Below, in pieces: positions 41,201 to 46,365 of a stretch of 46,500 bases of DNA. Every line of letters starts with the position of its first letter. The stretch's first letter is position 1. This DNA comes from a virus. The translations under genes and the position numbers were made by a program. The DNA is taken from IMG/VR virus record IMGVR_UViG_3300031952_005193, positions 1 through 46,500 of that record; one strand, given 5' to 3'. The notes under the pieces are model-generated. The model was not told the DNA's origin, made no database searches, and saw only the letters and a program-made list of their open reading frames with translations.

Positions 41201-42920
41201 TACTATCAAAGAAGTCGTTTCAGAAAGTATTGATCAAAGAGAAGGAATTTCTCCGGCAATTATGGCAGCTTTGGAATACATCACATCTAAAGTAAAATTC
41301 AATCCTTATGCCTTACCGAGATCTCAATACGCGGCTTACAGCAGGCAATTAAGGAAAGCCGTGCCGGGCTATGCTTCCTTGTATTTTTACAAGAAAAATT
41401 TTGATCCAATAATGCCGAAGGTTTTAATAATGAAGAGATTTTTACCCGGTAGCACGCAGGTTTATGTTACCAAATATCTTCAGACAGTTGGCGGTAGACC
41501 ATTAGATTTCAGATTATGGCAAAGTCCAGTAGGTAGAACTCTTAAAAAAGCAATAACTTTAGGAGTGAGATTTGAATACGGAACATTGTTAGGGCTTAAC
41601 TTTAGTTCGGCTCTTGGCAATATCGCAGGTGGAACAATAACTAATATCGCCGATATGAAAGCCGGACAGATAGCATTGGGACACCAGAGATTAGCAACAA
41701 AACAAGGAATAAAGATTTTGGAAAAATATAGATTAACTGAACAAACACTTTACCTTGATCCGGTAGGCGGAACTTGGGATAAGTTAAGCAAATTGGAAAA
41801 GGGATTATTCGGTTTAATGCAGGGCGGTGAATTCTATTTAAGAGGATCAACTTCTTTGGGATTGATACCCAAAAATGAATTTAAGACAGGCGTTTTAAGT
41901 TCTGAAACCAGATCCATTATCAGAAGGCAAATAGGAAGGACGCAAGGTTTGTTCGGACCAGCACAAGCAGCATTAATATCTCAAACGACATTATTAAGGC
42001 CTGTCTGGATGTTCAAGCATTGGATGGTAAATGAGATGGAATTGCTGCACAGTTTTTCAAAAGATATGGTTTCAACGATCCGGAAAAATAAAAGTTGGTA
42101 TGGAAGAACGGTTAAAAACAAAGGATTAGTCAGTATTACGAAATGGGCTTTGTTGATGTTCTTATTATATGCTTACGGCCCGGAATTTTTGAAGAAAGAA
42201 GTCCGGCAGGTATTAGGAGTGCCGGTATCTTTATTCAAGGGTTTCTTATCGTGGGCTGATAGCGTTCCTTTGGTTGAGGATACTTTTACCGCAATGAATA
42301 TCATAGTCAGGTTGGGAAATAATGAGATAGCGGAGGCAAGGGAAGATTTCCAAAGTTGGTTGCTTTCAAAACCGGCATTTTCAAAGTTTAGGAATTTCTT
42401 TAATGCTTACACAAAAGGAATGACCGTTACTCCTGATGGTTATGTTCAAGAGAAAATTGATAAGACAGAGGCATTCAAGAGATTATTTGTAGGAAGTTAT
42501 ACCGTCAGACAACAAACAGAGAAGAGATTGAATGAGGAATTAAGCAAAATATTGCCAATGGATACCTATACCAAGTGGGATTATACCTTTGGCTCAAGAA
42601 AAATTAAGACAGATTATCAGCGAGAAAAAGAAAAAATAATGAAAGCGATTGAAGATAAAGGATATTGGAATCCGGAAGAACAAAGTATAAAAATAGACAA
42701 AGAAATTGAAAGAATGTATGGAGTTTATAACGGCCAAGTTAAAAACAGGTTAGATAAATGGTTTGAGGAAAGAGATAAATTAACTGGCGAAACTTCTACC
42801 CAAGATGAAAAAGATTCAATGTTATTAAAAACAACTATACAAGATACGGATATTGCTAATTGGTTTGAAACAGCTTATGAACTGCGAACAGTCCCCAGAA
42901 TTCTGCGGAGAACAAGATAG
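35238..42920 (+). CDS. giant polyvalent protein: RelA/SpoT-like, DnaN clamp and tandem RadC domains
   Basis: A 2560-residue protein, probably packaged and injected like other phage polyvalent proteins. In order: N-terminal helical region with hydrophobic stretches (about 60-200); Pro-rich linker (318-350); charged helices (360-440); a RelA/SpoT-like domain (735-915) with DDINDVLRATV, GYRGRH (852-857) and EIQ (869-871); a DnaN-like sliding clamp (about 975-1345) with LPIL (1013-1016), TDSFRLW (from 1141) and EGDYP (1209-1213). Next come RadC/JAB domain 1 (1395-1525) with HNHPSG at 1478-1483 and S1488/D1491, and degenerate RadC domain 2 (about 1570-1670), which has GTNKILSGDP in place of the metal site. 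The remaining 850 residues are mostly helical, with a membrane-like segment WALLMFLLYAYG near 2303. The single open frame is uninterrupted. Confidence 0.85.
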   Translation: MSILDTLNKIEESKKKRETAGEIIGVEKEKLPPLSEVKLKEQAVKKTEFEKQMEEVKKAPSWIQILPGELLRTAGGILGYEPGMLAEYKELTKGQKWYEQVWGVAKEVPGAIEKVGKEIVKAPFRVAATIVEPWINTAYGLEPIEEKPIKLPVLGEVPTMFYSYQQMRKAGMSPLESGLMAGSQTALDLAISAGFAQYFLSKFPVKVNSGEFTPTVKPDGSLKMTFGKSLKDTKPIMKEAKYYNMGKVRNPIGGTSDMVLEVVPTASKTIKITGYNISPSQFQYNLNQIGRTLKEIGITYTQQPPEVRSIILPDTVTDLMAGRLTAPPPAAGLTVVPPLVVKPPVTPAPAPVAPEMITPPTPKTQLEKVSEIITKVEATKAVQPTAPKLQITAKGKKALGKELVPEEKVELETAEEMEKLRAEAEKARKEALSSTFEEAISKAEKEGAKSIYKTPYTQADYIIAKIFAGEPIPEELNSLAVNMVEQGGLEQVPKGQGTEIDMAGMFFETEETIKEGRKYSYKFLSPEDGGLDKATYEEFYEKNLDEVSKMDWRELQEGSGVETKLKMGDLISSKEIPDFKTVTKGKNKGKVLEIPGFGIVQDIFDDGSMIAITKDGYQKLDFYGVKEVLEAELTEGDKTKIAELRDLEENPQKIKKAVPKEKPVEKVKPERIYAPSEEGAVAISVGGVTSIPSSKIPPTAPTLRKLLEDLSNISAKSTPFSSETLKIPSEVFKKYRNLIEEVFSAINKDDTILSLLYKKAVDNVNSLAKLSKDLAPDGQVRIDIKTPNSIVEKVIIKRIQGDENYTFDDINDVLRATVVAKDKMEISEMIAKIDEKIIIGDTDYFATPNKYGYRGRHIDIKLESGQITEIQFHTPETLKVRTELYKTIYKNNRILDKISPEVLKKSNGIANHILGEEGVEITGEVKKLLGIKEVKKPPVIKPEVKSEKIKPEPTEEEKPIPYELTGKGEKFVGRVKTIRKMAIKEFPATENRARIEKKIFDNFSSFALTSYALPILNSIAIDGNKIIATDLESGLVYTGKTDFKKKVVLPAKFLKGKGIPDIEELIARVPTEFKFEDYPMIPELPRKDLIESTIIRLDPKTLTKAISSIKKEERWGAGRPEIQGVYFHPTSDGSGMVVVSTDSFRLWKQTLPVPTGKDFKFILPRQSAVRLQKILDKVRPDGNLIRVKFTKNQISFEFDNFTFYSKLIEGDYPAYDAKDIGLLGKKMETTFEVNREEILDVLQEAKPYIAKLNDVGLSVDPKKNTLKITATTFKKEIPVVIEKNVKTNPADDQYILMQIKNDVGIEGTSYFNVNFLNDFLKNAQSEKVTGSLMKSQDALTVWKEVSIEQEAKFVRDLGKRVYIPAEKSKEFIMDLLEKSSSKPYIKRKQSFVTLQLKDRGYFFGREQTVQGPDDIADLMRELKNHDREKFYLVDLDKNGKILMIDNVSVGTVGSAMIHPREVLKSVILSGSKKVYLVHNHPSGNVQASEDDIIINTRLNKVLKELEIEPQGHLIMNRVGYGFLSPEGDFTEMNMPLETRQRAKMRMVEIEQRFQDLPEKIDKPIRRADDVVDVMGLVLNRESPTIVGLYLDARNKINGIEIIDFSLKDPHKIGRRIMRNSVLNNAVGIILGTNKILSGDPTIAAFQVIEDKLKLLGVDLIDVVDLQKSSLISRKLIGKDRATMPYEVTKTFDKYAVREPEAEYGMFTPEEQEALTYIQKGEPVPDNLKSAVQGLIDKGIIRTAKVKVSRVKKLEEMTELEKRVVQQAFVIKKLSPTIFNRIKNVISGHKRTKIYDLTEAQQTELLESLIDLTPEKFGKIKLVNEETLEAMRDFIPPSVLERRFITTGDIMKNLDEKQVDYLVSLSRPIRNVLTNGTLTPDHRKIGEKIYDTISETEENYKIEYQEWHNKFRGLYNEARKVDKNVDLNVFGYIEQSWQVPAKTQELAEFLKTFYADSLPVMKPRRIRQKYITHTAPAFWEKVNSVGLRNTIKEVVSESIDQREGISPAIMAALEYITSKVKFNPYALPRSQYAAYSRQLRKAVPGYASLYFYKKNFDPIMPKVLIMKRFLPGSTQVYVTKYLQTVGGRPLDFRLWQSPVGRTLKKAITLGVRFEYGTLLGLNFSSALGNIAGGTITNIADMKAGQIALGHQRLATKQGIKILEKYRLTEQTLYLDPVGGTWDKLSKLEKGLFGLMQGGEFYLRGSTSLGLIPKNEFKTGVLSSETRSIIRRQIGRTQGLFGPAQAALISQTTLLRPVWMFKHWMVNEMELLHSFSKDMVSTIRKNKSWYGRTVKNKGLVSITKWALLMFLLYAYGPEFLKKEVRQVLGVPVSLFKGFLSWADSVPLVEDTFTAMNIIVRLGNNEIAEAREDFQSWLLSKPAFSKFRNFFNAYTKGMTVTPDGYVQEKIDKTEAFKRLFVGSYTVRQQTEKRLNEELSKILPMDTYTKWDYTFGSRKIKTDYQREKEKIMKAIEDKGYWNPEEQSIKIDKEIERMYGVYNGQVKNRLDKWFEERDKLTGETSTQDEKDSMLLKTTIQDTDIANWFETAYELRTVPRILRRTR

Positions 42921-42924
42921 ATGT

Positions 42925-43023
42925 TTATTTTACCATCAGCCAAACAAAGAAAAAATAAAGAATAACAGCTATACCGAAAGCTAATCTATCGTCCCATTTA
43001 TTTTGTTCCTTATTTTCTTTCAT
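42925..43023 (-). CDS. 32-residue membrane mini-protein, leaderless, opposite strand
   Basis: The only convincing minus-strand gene. It begins MKENKEQNKWDDRLA, a charged N-terminus, continues with one hydrophobic helix (FGIAVILYFFFVWLMV) and ends in Lys, a typical single-span topology. A good sigma70 promoter lies just upstream on the minus strand, and the expected transcript start falls on the ATG, so translation would be leaderless. It is transcribed towards the end of the giant gene. A short host-membrane effector, holin regulator or immunity peptide is possible. No homologue is known to me. Confidence 0.5.
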   Translation of the reverse strand: MKENKEQNKWDDRLAFGIAVILYFFFVWLMVK

Positions 43024-43029
43024 TTTTTA

Positions 43030-43059
43030 ATCATAATAACAATTACAACGAGTTGTCAA
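43030..43059 (-). promoter_or_regulatory. sigma70-type promoter on the minus strand
   Basis: Reading the minus strand, TTGACA at 43059-43054 is followed after 18 bases by TATGAT at 43035-43030. Six bases then precede the ATG at 43023. The -35 box matches perfectly and the -10 at five of six positions. An AAAGGTCG motif on the plus strand starts three bases away at 43062. Confidence 0.6.
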
Positions 43060-43061
43060 GG

Positions 43062-43069
43062 AAAGGTCG
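43062..43069 (+). promoter_or_regulatory. AAAGGTCG intergenic motif, copy 9
   Basis: The motif lies upstream of the structured leader of the endolysin gene, 121 bases before the ATG at 43183, and beside the minus-strand promoter. CATAAT at 43071-43076 could be a -10 box, but no well-spaced -35 is seen. Confidence 0.55.
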
Positions 43070-43081
43070 GCATAATAGTTC

Positions 43082-43166
43082 TTTTAAGGGGAGAGAAGGA
43101 ATCAGCATCACCCTCGTTAGCCAGAGGTGTATGAAAAACGGCTGTTATTTTCTTCTCTCCTTAAAA
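43082..43166 (+). ncRNA. long imperfect hairpin leader of the endolysin gene
   Basis: TTTTAAGGGGAGAGAAG (43082-43098) pairs with CTTCTCTCCTTAAAA (43152-43166) over 15 base pairs with a two-base bulge. Inside, CAGC (43103-43106) pairs with GCTG (43141-43144), and CACcCTC (43109-43115) with GAGGTG (43124-43129). It ends 16 bases before the endolysin ATG. It may control timing of lysis by masking the ribosome site or stabilising the mRNA. There is no terminator T run. Confidence 0.6.
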
Positions 43167-43182
43167 TAAAATTAAAAATAAT

Positions 43183-44229
43183 ATGATATTTTTCAAGAAG
43201 AAACCAAAAGTTAATATAGAAAGTTTAGGAGTAATTGACGATCCGAGATCTGAAGAGGAAAAGAAAAAAGATTATAAAGCAGAAGAAATTTTAGCTGCTT
43301 TTGCGCCTATTGAGTGGAAAGAAAAGCCGGAAGCGGAATGGCGAAAATATCCTGTTTTTTACCAAGACCAATCAAGCTCTTGTGTAATTCAAGCAGTCGC
43401 CAAAGCATTAGGAATTGAAAATTATTTGGAAGAAGGAAAATTTATTCATTTGTCTGCCAGAGATGGTTACACAAGAAGAATGAATTATCCGGATCAAGGA
43501 ATGTTTTTTTTAGACGCAATGAATATCGGCTACAAATTTGGTTTAACCATAGAACAACTAATACCATCTCAAGGTTTAGACGAAGCAGCAATGAATATCT
43601 CATCTGACAGAAGTCCTTTAACTGAAATGATAGCCAAGATTGTCAAAGGTGGTAATCACTTCTCTTTTTCGCCAGATATTGAGCAGATAGCTTCCATTGT
43701 TGAACCGACCGGGAAACCAGTTGTAATAGGAGTAAGGTTCGGACCTGATGAATGGTTCGGAAAGAAAATCCCTCAAATTTTGAATAGTCAAGGAATTTGG
43801 GGACACGGAATTTGCGTTACCAATACTACATTATATCAAGGTAAGAAAGCTCTGATTATAGAAGATAGCGCCTACTATGATCCAACTAATGAGGCAGTCA
43901 GGATAGTTACGGAAGATTGGTTTAAGGCAGGCAGGATAACTTGGTCAGGATATTATCAATTTCTGAAGAATGACGGACTACCAACAAGGCCCACTTACCA
44001 ATTTGTGAAAGATCTTAGATACGGAATGGTTAGCGATCCGGATGTTGTTAAATTACAAGAGTGTCTGGCTTATCTGAAGTTTTTTCCGAGTAGTGTAGAA
44101 TTTACCGGAAACTTCTTTGGAAGAACATTAAAAGCAGTAAAAGATTTCCAAGAAGCCAACGGTATCACGCCGGTATCGGGATTCGTCGGCCCGATCACCA
44201 GAAATAAATTAAACGAATTATTCGTCTAA
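43183..44229 (+). CDS. endolysin: papain-like cysteine peptidase with peptidoglycan-binding domain
   Basis: A 348-residue lysin. The catalytic domain (about 45-265) is papain-like: YQDQSSSC with oxyanion Q63 and C67, then WGHGICVTN with H208, then IIEDSAYYD with D228 as third residue. The C-terminal domain (282-348) is a PG_binding_1 module: DPDVVKLQECLAYLKFF, then FGRTLKAVKDFQEANGITPV and GFVGPITRNKLNEL. The wording of this module is typical of Parcubacteria cell-wall proteins. The catalytic domain would cut peptide cross-links. There is no signal peptide, so export would need the holin in the next gene. Confidence 0.85.
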   Translation: MIFFKKKPKVNIESLGVIDDPRSEEEKKKDYKAEEILAAFAPIEWKEKPEAEWRKYPVFYQDQSSSCVIQAVAKALGIENYLEEGKFIHLSARDGYTRRMNYPDQGMFFLDAMNIGYKFGLTIEQLIPSQGLDEAAMNISSDRSPLTEMIAKIVKGGNHFSFSPDIEQIASIVEPTGKPVVIGVRFGPDEWFGKKIPQILNSQGIWGHGICVTNTTLYQGKKALIIEDSAYYDPTNEAVRIVTEDWFKAGRITWSGYYQFLKNDGLPTRPTYQFVKDLRYGMVSDPDVVKLQECLAYLKFFPSSVEFTGNFFGRTLKAVKDFQEANGITPVSGFVGPITRNKLNELFV

Positions 44230-44230
44230 T

Positions 44231-44419
44231 ATGAATACAATAATTCAAAATGATGTCTTGCTTTTTATGGCCGTGATTCTCGCGCCATTCGGAGTAGAGT
44301 TAGTCCATACGAATCTCTGGGGTGGATTGGCGGTGTGTGTGTTCGCTGCTGCCCTGATATTCGTGAGAACATTCTTCAAGATAGATACGGCAAAAAAAGC
44401 AGGCACATTACCTAAATAA
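44231..44419 (+). CDS. holin-like small membrane protein
   Basis: A 62-residue protein with two hydrophobic segments, residues 9-27 (LFMAVILAPFGVELV) and 31-50 (GGLAVCVFAAALIFVRTFF), then a short basic tail (KIDTAKKAGTLPK). This is the standard small holin layout with a charged C-terminus. It stands directly between two lytic enzyme genes, one base after the endolysin, and its TAA overlaps the ATG of the lysozyme-like gene. Holins form membrane holes at the time of lysis. Confidence 0.75.
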   Translation: MNTIIQNDVLLFMAVILAPFGVELVHTNLWGGLAVCVFAAALIFVRTFFKIDTAKKAGTLPK

Positions 44420-44963
44420 TGCGAATAAAAAAATAGTCGGGATTGCGGTAATACTCCTCTTTTTGTCCTTGTGGATCTGGGGAATTAAGTCCCTTACTGT
44501 CACTCCCACACCAGATCCTGTTGAAAATGGCGTCTGTATCGCTTACCCCTTTGATAAGAAGCCCTATTCTATCGCCCTAACTGCCTCGCCAGCGAAGTTT
44601 GATACGCTAAATGATATAAGAGCCATCATTCAGGATAAATACCCTGAAATAGACGCTTTTGCCTTCTGCGAAAGCACTTACCGGATGACTGTGTGTTCTT
44701 ATGCCGGATGTCAATCTGGACTGGGATTATGCGGTTTCATTCCGTCAACTTGGAATACCACATTAGAAAGAATGAAAAAAGCAGGGGTTGAATTTCCTGC
44801 TCGGTGTGATATTCCTATTATAAGTATAAAAGGATTTGAAACCGATAAATCTCATCCGGTCTTTGATGCCGAGTGTAATTTAATTTTGTGCCAATGGCTA
44901 CACGCGCAAGATGGCGATGGTCATTGGTTATCTTCAAAACAATGTTGGAAAAATTTACATTGA
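44419..44963 (+). CDS. lysozyme-like muralytic protein, start in a different frame (A7 shift)
   Basis: The main frame (44463-44963 and upstream) encodes a hydrophobic N-terminal helix VGIAVILLFLSLWIWGI and a Cys-rich lysozyme or transglycosylase-like domain: FCESTYRMTVCSYAGCQSG, then GLCGFIPSTWN and a C-terminal CQWLHAQDGDGHW, with the Glu of CESTY as likely catalyst. No ATG exists in this frame. The ATG at 44419, coupled to the holin stop, reads MRIKK then TAG. One slip back in the A7 run at 44427-44433 restores MRIKKIVGIAVILL. A -1 frameshift, slippage or a sequence error explains this. A TTG at 44463 is an alternative start but would lose the signal anchor. Confidence 0.75.
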
Positions 44964-44970
44964 AAGGTCG
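44963..44970 (+). promoter_or_regulatory. AAAGGTCG intergenic motif, copy 10
   Basis: The motif shares the A of the TGA stop at 44961-44963 and begins 37 bases before the ATG of the poly-Glu micro-peptide at 45000. This spacing equals that of copies 1 and 4. Confidence 0.6.
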
Positions 44971-44999
44971 TTAAATAGTTTTAATTTTTGTTTCTAAAT

Positions 45000-45062
45000 A
45001 TGGTATTCTATAACCAAGATGAAGAGGAGGAAGAAGAGGAGGAAGAAGAGGAACAAGGATAG
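45000..45062 (+). CDS. 20-residue poly-glutamate micro-peptide
   Basis: A frame reading MVFYNQD, ten or eleven Glu, then QG and stop. It has the motif-leader-ATGG arrangement of real genes here and is followed at once by a strong terminator, so it would be the last cistron of its transcript. Such an acidic tract could mimic nucleic acid or bind basic proteins. A simple purine repeat could also create this by chance, and the second-codon context is the main support. Confidence 0.4.
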   Translation: MVFYNQDEEEEEEEEEEEQG

Positions 45063-45067
45063 ATTTT

Positions 45068-45097
45068 AAAAGCCCTCGCTAAAACGAGGGCTTTTTT
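45068..45097 (+). terminator. intrinsic terminator closing the lysis module
   Basis: AAAAGCCCTCG (45068-45078) pairs with CGAGGGCTTTT (45085-45095) around a six-base loop, with a T run to 45097. The stem is GC-rich in the middle. The structure is a classical rho-independent terminator and separates the late genes from the lysogeny region. Confidence 0.9.
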
Positions 45098-45105
45098 ATT
45101 GGGAC

Positions 45106-45139
45106 TTGACAAAGGTTTTGGGTTATGGCAAAGTAAAAT
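45106..45139 (+). promoter_or_regulatory. possible promoter after the terminator
   Basis: A perfect -35 TTGACA stands at 45106-45111. The best -10-like hexamer, TAAAAT at 45134-45139, is 22 bases away, which is too long for a normal sigma70 promoter. The nearer TTATGG is a poor match and too close. The context, just after a terminator and before a structured RNA and the integrase, favours a promoter here. Confidence 0.35.
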
Positions 45140-45141
45140 AA

Positions 45142-45224
45142 CAGCGGCGAGTTTTTTTGTTATATGGCCAGACTATGAGAATCTTTTAGATTCTCAACAG
45201 CTCGCCGCTGGGTCTGGCCTTTTT
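45142..45224 (+). ncRNA. structured RNA upstream of integrase with crossing stems and terminator end
   Basis: CAGCGGCGAG (45142-45151) pairs perfectly with CTCGCCGCTG (45201-45210). GGCCAGAC (45166-45173) pairs perfectly with GTCTGGCC (45212-45219), crossing the first stem. Between lies a third hairpin, GAGAATC-TTTTA-GATTCTC (45177-45195). The second stem is directly followed by TTTTTA (45220-45225), so it can act as an intrinsic terminator. The first stem could compete with it or form a pseudoknot. The AAAGGTCG motif and integrase follow. Confidence 0.75.
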
Positions 45225-45234
45225 ATTGGAGGGC

Positions 45235-45242
45235 AAAGGTCG
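45235..45242 (+). promoter_or_regulatory. AAAGGTCG intergenic motif, copy 11
   Basis: The motif follows the structured RNA and begins 48 bases before the integrase ATG at 45283. The leader of this gene also holds AGGAGGGG at 45263-45270, the clearest Shine-Dalgarno in the window, and two tiny frames (45255-45281 and 45278-45286). Confidence 0.6.
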
Positions 45243-45282
45243 TGAGAAAGAATAATGCTTTTAGGAGGGGAAGCGAAATGAT

Positions 45283-46215
45283 ATGAAATTTATAGAAGCT
45301 CTTAATAAATTCAACGAATGGAGAGAGTTTAAGGTCGGCAAAAGAACGGTAATGGGATATGATATATCCCTCCGGTATTTCTGCATCTTTGTAAAAAATG
45401 CCGAGATAGAAAGCATAAAATTGGAAGATTGCTTGGAATGGCTAAAATGGATAAGAGATTTGGGTTTTGCTGTAGCCACTTTGGAAAAGAAAGCCATTGC
45501 TCTTAAAAAATTCTTTGAATTTTGGTGGGAACAAGGAAAATTGGTTATCAATCCTTCTTTAATTCCGTTGCCGCCAAAGTGTTTTAAATTTCCAAGAGTA
45601 GCGAGTGAAGAAGATTATAAAAGGGTTTTAGCTGTTATCCCTCCTGACTCCGGATATTATTGGCACATTAGAAACCGGGCATTGATTACTTTACTATGGG
45701 ATAGCGCAGCAAGAATCGGAGAAGCACTTTCTTTAAATGTGCAGGACACAGATACAAAAAATCAGAAGGCAGAGATTCATACTGAAAAGACAAAAGGTTT
45801 TTTGCCTTTCAGACAAATTTTTTGGACTGAAGATACAAATAACAATATAATGAAATGGATTGAAAGAAGGAAAAAGGAATTAACAATGTGGAATTTAAAA
45901 GAAATCAAAGATCCGGATGCGCTTTTTGTTAGCATTCACGGCGGAAAGGGAAGCTGTATGGGTAAGTCAAACAGAATGGAAATGGCAGCCGTTACTGAAA
46001 TGATAAGGAAATACTCAAACAAAGCCGGATTGGAAAAACCCTTGAATCCTCACTCTATGAGGCATCATCGTGGCAGAGAGTTGGCGATGCAAGGCGCGAA
46101 TAATTCTGTGATCTCTTCTATTTTGGGACACGCAAACTTATCCAGTTCTTATCCCTACACTATACTTGCTGGAAAAGATTTGGAAAGCCAATTTAGGAAT
46201 TTTGTCGGGAAATAG
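45283..46215 (+). CDS. int: tyrosine recombinase / phage integrase
   Basis: A 310-residue integrase with a SAM-like N-terminal domain (residues 1-95) and a catalytic domain (110-310). The catalytic set is complete: R in SAARIGEAL, K in TEKTKG, H-x-x-R in HSMRHHRGREL, H in LGHANLSS, and the nucleophilic Tyr in YPYT about nine residues later. The enzyme would insert the phage at an att site, so the phage is probably temperate. It has its own leader with a strong SD 12 bases upstream. No paired att repeats can be identified in one window, and no excisionase is clear, although the small basic gene after it is a candidate. Confidence 0.95.
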   Translation: MKFIEALNKFNEWREFKVGKRTVMGYDISLRYFCIFVKNAEIESIKLEDCLEWLKWIRDLGFAVATLEKKAIALKKFFEFWWEQGKLVINPSLIPLPPKCFKFPRVASEEDYKRVLAVIPPDSGYYWHIRNRALITLLWDSAARIGEALSLNVQDTDTKNQKAEIHTEKTKGFLPFRQIFWTEDTNNNIMKWIERRKKELTMWNLKEIKDPDALFVSIHGGKGSCMGKSNRMEMAAVTEMIRKYSNKAGLEKPLNPHSMRHHRGRELAMQGANNSVISSILGHANLSSSYPYTILAGKDLESQFRNFVGK

Positions 46216-46296
46216 TCAGTTTTAACGATTTAGTCAAAAAACATAGGTCCTAATTGTTCAGTAGAGCCACGATCGGGCAGGGGGACGATACTTTAT

Positions 46297-46314
46297 ACCT
46301 CTTTGTTGTGAGGT
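46297..46314 (+). promoter_or_regulatory. inverted repeat, possible operator
   Basis: ACCTC (46297-46301) and GAGGT (46310-46314) form a symmetric site with an eight-base centre, ending two bases before the -35 box of the next promoter. A repressor or the product of the next gene may bind it. It is short and could be chance. The upstream part of the integrase-to-promoter gap (46216-46296) shows nothing else I can name. Confidence 0.4.
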
Positions 46315-46315
46315 C

Positions 46316-46343
46316 TTGACAATACTTCTTGATAACCTATAAT
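46316..46343 (+). promoter_or_regulatory. sigma70-type promoter for the early genes
   Basis: TTGACA at 46316-46321, a 16-base spacer and TATAAT at 46338-46343: both boxes match the consensus perfectly. Transcription should begin near 46350 and read the gene at 46366 after a short leader. If the genome is circular it would continue into the early genes at position 1. This is the best plus-strand promoter in the window and argues that the host sigma70 starts the lytic programme. Confidence 0.85.
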
Positions 46344-46365
46344 GAAAGTAGGGTGTGGAAAACTT

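Noticed and set aside
46216-46315. tRNA or attP core after the integrase
   Set aside because: No cloverleaf or T-loop sequence is visible, and no second copy of a core is available within the window to define att.
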